Below the pieces are notes generated by a model that worked only from the letters and a program-made list of their open reading frames with translations, was not told the DNA's origin and ran no database searches. Position numbers and translations under genes: made by a program. A stretch of DNA of 12,570 bases from CAYLMM01 sp964384825 (GTDB lineage: Bacteria > Krumholzibacteriota > Krumholzibacteriia > LZORAL124-64-63), in assembly GCA_964384825.1 (NCBI GenBank), contig CAYLMM010000064.1, positions 1 to 12,570 on the forward strand, written 5' to 3'. Every line of letters starts with the position of its first letter. The first letter of the stretch is position 1. This document shows, piece by piece, positions 7,853-12,570 of the stretch.

Positions 7853-7888
7853 GCAGAAAGCCCGCGGTGCGAGCCGCGGGCTTTCTGC
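7853..7888. terminator. Bidirectional intrinsic terminator between convergent genes
   Basis: A perfect 15-bp stem (7853-7867 with 7874-7888) with a 6-base loop lies 20 bases after the hydrolase stop and 17 bases before the stop of the convergent nifU-like gene. AGAAAG on the left arm and CTTTCT on the right arm give a short T-rich 3' side in both directions, although it is inside the stem rather than a free U tract. It very likely ends both transcripts. Confidence 0.85.
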
Positions 7889-7905
7889 GTAGGAGGATCG
7901 TCGCG

Positions 7906-8124
7906 TCAGATCGCTTCGACCGACTTGACCTCGGGCACGGCTTCCCTGACCCGGGCCTCGATGCCGTGCTTGAGTGTCATGGTGGCCATCGGGCAGGTGC
8001 CGCAGGCCCCCTTGAGACGTACGGTCACGATGCCGTCGTTGTAGTCGATGTACTCCACATCGCCGCCGTCGGCCTGCAGAGCGGGGCGGACTTTGTCGAT
8101 GATGGCCTTGATCTTATCTTCCAT
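7906..8124 (-). CDS. NifU C-terminal-domain (NFU-type) iron-sulfur cluster protein
   Basis: A 72-residue cytoplasmic protein consisting only of the NifU C-terminal domain, a scaffold or carrier of a [4Fe-4S] cluster. The signature is ALQADGGDVEYIDYNDGIV (15-33), then GACGTCPMATMTLKHGIE (39-56), where C41 and C44 form the CxxC motif that binds the cluster, usually across a dimer. The length is normal for stand-alone NFU proteins. The start follows AAAGGA (minus strand, 8136-8131) by 6 bases. It is monocistronic, with its own promoter upstream and a shared terminator downstream, and no isc or suf gene is nearby. It may mature Fe-S enzymes such as complex I, but the sequence does not show a specific client. 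Confidence 0.93.
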   Translation of the reverse strand: MEDKIKAIIDKVRPALQADGGDVEYIDYNDGIVTVRLKGACGTCPMATMTLKHGIEARVREAVPEVKSVEAI

Positions 8125-8172
8125 CTTCGTTCCTTTCGGGCGGCGGGGGGGGTGCGGTGGATTCAGGACAAA

Positions 8173-8200
8173 AAGCTAGGTCAATCCGCCCGGGTGTCAA
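8173..8200 (-). promoter_or_regulatory. Promoter of the NFU-type gene
   Basis: On the minus strand a perfect -35 TTGACA (8200-8195) is followed after 16 bases by TAGCTT (8178-8173), which keeps the T, A and final T most important in a -10. The predicted start of transcription, near 8166, gives a leader of about 40 bases. The AT-rich patch here stands out in a GC-rich region. Confidence 0.6.
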
Positions 8201-8215
8201 GGGTTCAAAGCGGCC

Positions 8216-8244
8216 TTGTCCGGCCCGGAGGCTGCGCCTATGAT
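8216..8244 (+). promoter_or_regulatory. Promoter of the suhB / NhaC-family / SAM-hydrolase / lipoprotein operon
   Basis: TTGTCC (8216-8221) and TATGAT (8239-8244) are separated by exactly 17 bases. TATGAT matches the -10 consensus at five of six positions. Transcription would start near 8251, about 44 bases before the first start codon. This promoter is back to back with that of the NFU-type gene, with 15 bases between the two -35 elements. Confidence 0.55.
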
Positions 8245-8294
8245 CGGCGCTGGACGGAAATCGCGGGCCGCCGCGGGACGCCGAAGGGAGCGCG

Positions 8295-9113
8295 ATGGAA
8301 AGCGGTATCGAAAGGGATCTGGCCGCGGCGAGGGAGATCGCCCTGTACGCCGGAACCGAACTGGAGTCCGAGACCGGAAAGCTCCGGACCATCGATCACA
8401 AATCGGCCACCGACATGGTCACCGATCTCGACCGGCGCGTCGAGCGGAGGATCTGCGCGGAACTGGCGCGCCGCTTTCCCGACGACGGCATCCTGGCCGA
8501 GGAGGGCGGACGCCGCGAAGGCCGCCGCCGCTGGATCGTGGATCCGCTCGACGGCACGACCAACTACGTCCACGGCCATCCCTTCTATGCGGTTTCGCTG
8601 GCCCGCGTCGATGAAGACGGGCCGCAGATCGCCGCGGTCTACGCGCCGGCCCTGGATGAGCTCTACACGGCCTCGCGCGGCGGCGGCGCCCTGCTCGAAC
8701 GCCCCGCAGCGGGAACGAAGCGGCGTCTGGGCCCCCGGACCGAAGTGTCCCTGTCGCGGGCCCTGCTGGCCACCGGTTTCCCCTATGTACGCGACGGCGT
8801 CGTCTCGTTGAACTGCCGGCTGGTCGAGGCCTTCCTGCTGGAGGAATGCCACGGCGTGCGCCGGGGCGGCAGCGCGGCGATCGATCTCTGCCACGTCGCC
8901 GCCGGGCGTCTGGACGGCTACTGGGAGATGAAATTGAAGCCCTGGGACGTGGCCGGCGGCGCGTTGATGGTACGCGAAACCGGCGCCGCGGTCACCGATT
9001 TCGAGGGCGACCCCGCGGCCCTGGAGGGCCATTCCATCCTGGCCGCCGCGCCCGGCCTGCACGAAACGATGCGCGCGATGATCGCCGCGGTTCGTGCCCG
9101 GGAGGGATCCTGA
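8295..9113 (+). CDS. suhB: Inositol monophosphatase-family protein (SuhB-like)
   Basis: Mg2+-dependent phosphatase of the inositol monophosphatase family, 272 residues, the usual length, cytoplasmic. Metal-site motifs are complete: LAEEGG (67-72; E69 and E70), DPLDGTTNYVHG (83-94; D83, D86, G87, T88) and PWDVAGGALMVRETG (216-230; D218). GSAAIDLCHVAAGRLDGYWE (192-211) is the typical stretch before the last motif. Family members hydrolyse inositol-1-phosphate, histidinol phosphate, fructose bisphosphate or PAP, and some act on ribosome assembly, so the substrate is not certain. The start has AGGGAG (8285-8290) 4 bases upstream. It is the first gene of an operon, and its TGA overlaps the ATG of the antiporter gene (TGATG). 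Confidence 0.9.
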   Translation: MESGIERDLAAAREIALYAGTELESETGKLRTIDHKSATDMVTDLDRRVERRICAELARRFPDDGILAEEGGRREGRRRWIVDPLDGTTNYVHGHPFYAVSLARVDEDGPQIAAVYAPALDELYTASRGGGALLERPAAGTKRRLGPRTEVSLSRALLATGFPYVRDGVVSLNCRLVEAFLLEECHGVRRGGSAAIDLCHVAAGRLDGYWEMKLKPWDVAGGALMVRETGAAVTDFEGDPAALEGHSILAAAPGLHETMRAMIAAVRAREGS

Positions 9114-10705
9114 TGGATGCGGGCTGGCTGTCGATCCTGCCGCCGTTGCTGGCCATCGGACTGGCCCTGCTGGCCCGTCCGGTGGTGCTGGCGCTGCTGC
9201 TGGGCGTCTGGCTCGGGGCGACCATTCTCGAGGGCGGCAATCCGGTCTCGGCGTTCCTGCGCGTCGGGGATCGCTACCTGATCGACGCCCTGGCCGACCG
9301 CTCCCACGCCGCGATCGTCCTGTTCTCCACCACCCTGGGCGGGATGGTGGGCATCCTTTCGCGATCGGGCGCGACCGAGGGCGTGGTCAGGTTGCTGACC
9401 CGCCGCGTGAAATCTCGTTCCAGGGGGCAGGCCGCGACCGCCCTGATGGGCACGGCGATCTTCTTCGACGATTACGCGAACACGCTGCTGGTGGGCAACA
9501 CCATGCGGCCCTTCACCGACCGCCTGCGCATCTCGCGCGAGAAGCTGGCCTATCTGGTCGACAGCACGGCCGCTCCGGTGGCCACCGTCGCGGTCATCTC
9601 GACCTGGGTGGGCTTCGAGGTGGGGCTGATCCAGGACGCCCTGGCCCGGCAGGGGATGCCGGGCTCGGGATACGCCTTCTTCCTGCGCTCGCTGCCCTAC
9701 AACTTCTATCCCTTCCTGACGTTGGCGTTCGTCTATCTGGTCGCCGCCACGGGACGTGATTTCGGGCCGATGCGGCGGGCCGAGATCCGCGCCGTCGAGC
9801 GCGGCGAGGTCCTGCGCCCGGGCGCCCAGCCCGCCCTGGACACCACCGGTCTGGCTCCGGTCGAATCGCGGCGCGGGGCGGCATCGCCCTGGCTCGCGGC
9901 CGGACCGATCCTGCTGGTCATCGCCGCGACGATCGGCGGCCTGCTATGGAGCGGCAGCCGCGCCGTTCTGGCCGCCGGCGACCAGCCCACGCTGCGCGCG
10001 ATCCTGAACTCGGCCGACAGCCTCTCGGTCTTGATGTGGGCCTCGCTGGCCGGATCGCTCTTCGCGGCCCTGCTCGCAGCCGGCCTGCGCCGCCTGACGC
10101 TTGTCGGCACGGTCGAGGCCTGGCTCGAAGGGGCGCGGGCGATGCTTATCGCCATGGTGATCCTGGTGCTGGCCTGGTCCCTTGGCGACGTCTGCGAGGA
10201 TCTCGGCACCGGCCCCTGGCTGGTCGACGTCAGCCGCGGAGTCCTCTCGGCCCGCCTGCTGCCGACCTTCACCTTCCTGGTCGCCGCCGCGGTCAGCTTC
10301 GCCACCGGCACGTCCTGGGGCACGATGGCCATCCTGATGCCGATCATCGTGCCGCTGGGAGCCGCCCTGCCGGTCGCCGAGAATCTCGGGGCCGGCTCGT
10401 CGGAGACCGTCCTGCTGGCCGCGGCCAGCGCCGTCCTGGCCGGCGCGGTTTTCGGCGATCACTGCTCGCCTCTGTCGGACACCACGATCATGTCCTCGAT
10501 GGCCTCGGGATCGGATCACGTCGATCATGTCCGCACCCAGCTGCCCTACGCGGCGACGGTGGCGGCGGCCGCGATCCTCGCCGGCTACCTGCCGGCAGGT
10601 TTCGGTTTTTCGCCCTGGCTGTCGCTGCCGGCCGGGATCCTCCTGCTCGGGGCGGTCCTGCGCTGGGCGGGACGGCGGACCGGACCCCGCTCGGAGGCGT
10701 CATGA
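9113..10705 (+). CDS. NhaC-family Na+/H+ antiporter
   Basis: A polytopic inner-membrane transporter of 530 residues with about 11-12 helices. Family motifs are AIFFDDYANTLLVGNTMRPF (115-134), REKLAYLVDSTAAPVA (142-157), SFATGTSWGTMAILMPI (395-411) and GAVFGDHCSPLSDTTIMSS (444-462), followed by DHVDHVRTQLPYA (468-480). These acidic, Asn- and Ser-rich membrane segments are characteristic of the NhaC branch, which exchanges Na+ for H+ or, in some members, malate for lactate. The ion and substrate cannot be read from the sequence. A hydrophilic loop near 213-258 separates the two halves. The start ATG overlaps the preceding TGA and follows GGAGGG (9101-9106) by 6 bases. The frame is open upstream, but those residues are a shadow of the phosphatase gene. 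The stop overlaps the next start (ATGA). Confidence 0.9.
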   Translation: MDAGWLSILPPLLAIGLALLARPVVLALLLGVWLGATILEGGNPVSAFLRVGDRYLIDALADRSHAAIVLFSTTLGGMVGILSRSGATEGVVRLLTRRVKSRSRGQAATALMGTAIFFDDYANTLLVGNTMRPFTDRLRISREKLAYLVDSTAAPVATVAVISTWVGFEVGLIQDALARQGMPGSGYAFFLRSLPYNFYPFLTLAFVYLVAATGRDFGPMRRAEIRAVERGEVLRPGAQPALDTTGLAPVESRRGAASPWLAAGPILLVIAATIGGLLWSGSRAVLAAGDQPTLRAILNSADSLSVLMWASLAGSLFAALLAAGLRRLTLVGTVEAWLEGARAMLIAMVILVLAWSLGDVCEDLGTGPWLVDVSRGVLSARLLPTFTFLVAAAVSFATGTSWGTMAILMPIIVPLGAALPVAENLGAGSSETVLLAAASAVLAGAVFGDHCSPLSDTTIMSSMASGSDHVDHVRTQLPYAATVAAAAILAGYLPAGFGFSPWLSLPAGILLLGAVLRWAGRRTGPRSEAS

Positions 10706-11559
10706 TCGCGCCCTGCGTCACCTTGACGACCGACTTCGGCCTGGCCGATCCCTACGTGGCCGAGATGAAGGCCCGGCTGCTGACCGAGTGGGCGCGTTTC
10801 CCCGGCGGCCTGCCGCAGCCTCATCCGGCGATCGTCGATCTGAGCCACGCGGTGCCGCCCGGAGACATCGCGGCCGGCTGCTGGCTGTTGCGGCGCTCCT
10901 GCCGGCGCTTCCCCGCCGGCTCGGTGCATCTGGCGGTGGTGGATCCGGGCGTCGGCTCCGATCGTCCCGCGATCGCGGCGATGTCCGGCGGGCAGGTCTT
11001 CGTCGGACCCGGCAACGGCCTGTTTGCTTTCCTGGCCTCGTCGGCGGATCTTGAAGTGTACGTCCTGGACTCGCCCCTCTATCACCGCGGCGACCCGGGA
11101 CCGGCGCCCACGTTCCACGGCCGCGACATCTTCGCGGTCGCCGCCGCCCATCTCGCGTTCGGCGCACCGGCGGCGCAGGTCGGCCGACGGGTCGGCGCCG
11201 ATCGGCTCGGCGCGGATCCTCTGGACATTACGCCGCCCGCAGGCGGGTTGGGGCGCGTGGTCTGGATCGACAGATTCGGAAACGCCGTGACCGACCTCGA
11301 GCGCGACGGCTCCATCGGAAGGGAACTCTCCGCAGGGGCGGTGGTATCGATCGGCGGCGTCCTGGCCCGCGGACCCTTCGCCACCTTCGCCGCCGGACCG
11401 GCCGGAGAGCTTTTCTGGTACTGGGGGAGCGGCGGCACGCTCGAGGCGGGGCTGCGCGACGGCAGCGCCGCGGACGTTTTCGGGATCCTGAACGGTCAAG
11501 CCGTGCTTTCGGCTTCAGCGGCGGACGCCGATTCCGCATCCGACAAGGAGAATCGATGA
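10702..11559 (+). CDS. S-adenosyl-L-methionine hydroxide adenosyltransferase (DUF62 / SAM hydrolase family)
   Basis: Family enzymes split SAM into adenosine and methionine using water, and are related to bacterial fluorinases and chlorinases; 285 residues, normal length. Motifs in order are LTTDFGLADPYVAEMKA (8-24; D11), IVDLSHAVPPGDIAAG (44-59), VVDPGVGSDRP (79-89; D81 and R88), VFVGPGNGLF (99-108), TFHGRDIFAVAAAHLAFG (137-154; H139), WIDRFGNAVTDL (188-199) and GSGGTLEAGLRDGSAADVFG (242-261). D81, R88 and H139 would form the family's Asp-Arg-His set that activates water. Where most members have PDNG or PNNG, this one has PGNG (G104). The last 15 residues form a Ser/Asp-rich tail of unknown role. 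GGAGG (10693-10697) lies 4 bases before the ATG, which overlaps the antiporter stop. The physiological role of the family is unsettled. Confidence 0.88.
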   Translation: MIAPCVTLTTDFGLADPYVAEMKARLLTEWARFPGGLPQPHPAIVDLSHAVPPGDIAAGCWLLRRSCRRFPAGSVHLAVVDPGVGSDRPAIAAMSGGQVFVGPGNGLFAFLASSADLEVYVLDSPLYHRGDPGPAPTFHGRDIFAVAAAHLAFGAPAAQVGRRVGADRLGADPLDITPPAGGLGRVVWIDRFGNAVTDLERDGSIGRELSAGAVVSIGGVLARGPFATFAAGPAGELFWYWGSGGTLEAGLRDGSAADVFGILNGQAVLSASAADADSASDKENR

Positions 11560-12320
11560 ATTCGCGTACAACCCTGCGCCTTCTGCGTCCGCTCGCGGCC
11601 GCCGCCGCGCTGCTGCTGCTGGCCCTTACCGCCTCGTGCAGCCGGCAGATGGTCGACTTCCGTTATCCGGCCGAGAAGCTGGTCTTCCCCGAACTCGGCG
11701 AGCGGCTGCCGCGCTTGCACATCGGTTCGATCCTGGATCTGCGGCCCGAGGAGCAGCATCGCGGTTCGGGCCATCTGGTCGGGCTGACCTATCCCGCGGA
11801 CAAGAACTGGATGGCGCCGGTCGACGCGATGTATCGCGACGCCCTGTCGCGCGACATCGCCCAGACGGCGCTGGCCGAGCTGACCCCCGTCGCCGACGGA
11901 GCCGATTTCGTGCTCGAGGCGGAGATCTATTCCTTCCACGGCCGTCTCGAGCGCAACGCAGGGTCCTTCCTGCTGCCGCTGGGGCTGGGCATGACCGCGG
12001 GCCTGGTGTGGGGAGAGGACAGCTCCGACAAGCTCAAGCGCGGCGCGGCTCTCGGCGTTGTCGGGCTGCTGGCCCTGCCGATGCCGGCATCGAACCGGGC
12101 CGAATGCGAGGTGCGGCTGATCCTGCGCGATCCAGCCGGCGAGGAGGTCTGGCGGCAGACCTGCATCGGCGAGGTCGACACGCGCGTCTACGAGGAGGCC
12201 ACCGCGCGGCCTGACAAGGGCCTGGCCGAAAAGTATCTGCCCCAGGCCGTCAAGCGTTGCAACGCTTGCCTGCTGGGGCAGCTGCGCCAGTTCCTGAACC
12301 CGCCCGCGGGGCAGGGCTAG
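11556..12320 (+). CDS. Predicted lipoprotein of unknown function
   Basis: 254 residues, family not recognised. A signal peptide is evident: RTTLRLLRP, a hydrophobic run (13-24), then LTASC with C28 as the likely lipidated Cys, so it should sit in the outer or inner membrane facing the periplasm. The mature part has IGSILDLRPEEQHRG (56-70), VDAMYRDALSRDIAQTAL (89-106) and ADFVLEAEIYSFHGRL (116-131). This pattern loosely resembles YajG- or CsgG/LpoB-like small lipoproteins, an analogy only. Two hydrophobic, Gly-rich stretches (137-152 and 163-177) could form a membrane hairpin. Cys at 184, 203, 235 and 238 could make disulfides. AAGGAG lies 5 bases before the ATG, which overlaps the preceding stop (ATGA), so it is translationally coupled to the SAM-hydrolase gene. 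Its TAG is shared with the convergent PhoH gene. Confidence 0.8.
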   Translation: MNSRTTLRLLRPLAAAAALLLLALTASCSRQMVDFRYPAEKLVFPELGERLPRLHIGSILDLRPEEQHRGSGHLVGLTYPADKNWMAPVDAMYRDALSRDIAQTALAELTPVADGADFVLEAEIYSFHGRLERNAGSFLLPLGLGMTAGLVWGEDSSDKLKRGAALGVVGLLALPMPASNRAECEVRLILRDPAGEEVWRQTCIGEVDTRVYEEATARPDKGLAEKYLPQAVKRCNACLLGQLRQFLNPPAGQG

Positions 12321-12570
12321 AGCAGTTCCGCGGCCAGGCTGGCCAGTTTGCTCCGCTCGCTCTTGGCCAGGGTGATGTGGCCGAAGATCGGGTGTCCCCG
12401 GAATTTCTCCACGACGTACGTCAGTCCGTTGCTCGAGGCGTCGAGGTAAGGGTTGTCGATCTGCCACGGGTCGCCGGTCAGGATGACCTTGGTGTCGCGG
12501 CCGGCGCGGCTGACAGCGGTCTTGATCTCGTGCGGCGTCAGGTTCTGCGCCTCGTCGATGATGATGTACA
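12317..12570 (-). CDS. PhoH-family ATPase, C-terminal fragment cut by window end
   Basis: The minus strand reads 83 residues to a TAG at 12319-12317, with no start in the window. The fragment begins YIIIDEAQNLTPHEIKT, a Walker B motif typical of PhoH proteins, followed by VILTGDPWQIDNPYLDASSN and a tail FGHITLAKSERSKLASLAAE. The TGDPWQIDNPYLDASSNG stretch and the short ending match the PIN-PhoH fusion type (YlaK/PhoH2-like), an ATP-dependent RNA helicase/nuclease in studied members. The PIN domain and Walker A would lie beyond the right edge, so this subtype is inferred. The gene converges on the lipoprotein gene, and their last four bases overlap. Confidence 0.88.
   Translation of the reverse strand, partial: YIIIDEAQNLTPHEIKTAVSRAGRDTKVILTGDPWQIDNPYLDASSNGLTYVVEKFRGHPIFGHITLAKSERSKLASLAAELL

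Noticed and set aside
8159..8187. GGATT/AATCC inverted repeat around the -10 of the NFU-type gene
   Set aside because: Only 5 bp arms with no inner symmetry; not enough to call a regulator site.
8846..9112. Upstream extension of the NhaC-family frame
   Set aside because: Arg/Gly-rich translation of the phosphatase gene in another frame; the ATG at 9113 has a proper ribosome binding site and begins with a membrane helix.

Overview
The window is a high-GC (roughly two-thirds G+C by eye), gene-dense stretch of a bacterial chromosome. It carries ten protein-coding genes, with a partial gene at each edge. The 14-subunit type of complex I, a predicted lipoprotein and a membrane-anchored extracytoplasmic hydrolase point to a Gram-negative or other diderm bacterium. 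Gene content and style recall high-GC uncultured FCB-related or deltaproteobacterial-type lineages, but that placement is a guess. I see no mobile element, tRNA, rRNA or CRISPR array, and no intergenic gap exceeds about 170 bases.

Region 1 (1-4505, + strand) is the distal end of an NADH:quinone oxidoreductase (complex I) operon. It holds the C-terminal two-thirds of nuoL, then complete nuoM and nuoN, packed with almost no spacing and closed by a 13-bp perfect hairpin. The three products are the antiporter-like proton-pumping membrane subunits. NuoL carries an unusual His-rich hexapeptide repeat in what should be a periplasmic loop.

Region 2 (4544-7888) has a glutaryl-CoA dehydrogenase-type acyl-CoA dehydrogenase (gcdH, - strand), convergent with nuoN. 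It is divergent from a membrane-anchored sulfatase/alkaline-phosphatase-superfamily enzyme (+ strand). That enzyme has five predicted membrane helices followed by an extracytoplasmic catalytic domain, with Thr where true sulfatases have the modified Cys. A 15-bp perfect bidirectional terminator follows it.

Region 3 (7906-8294) has a stand-alone NifU C-terminal-domain Fe-S protein (- strand). Its promoter lies back to back with the promoter of the next operon. Its leader contains a run of eight G:C pairs.

Region 4 (8295-12320, + strand) is a translationally coupled four-gene operon: inositol monophosphatase-family enzyme, NhaC-family Na+/H+ antiporter, S-adenosyl-L-methionine hydroxide adenosyltransferase (DUF62 family) and an unrecognised lipoprotein. 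Each junction is a TGATG or ATGA overlap. The operon's last stop codon lies within a CTAG that also supplies the stop codon of a converging PhoH-family ATPase gene (- strand), which runs off the right edge.

No clear new defence or mobile system is present. The most notable points are the NuoL His-rich insert, the Thr-type 'sulfatase' with LTA-synthase-like architecture, and the tightly coupled suhB / NhaC-family / SAM-hydrolase / lipoprotein operon.
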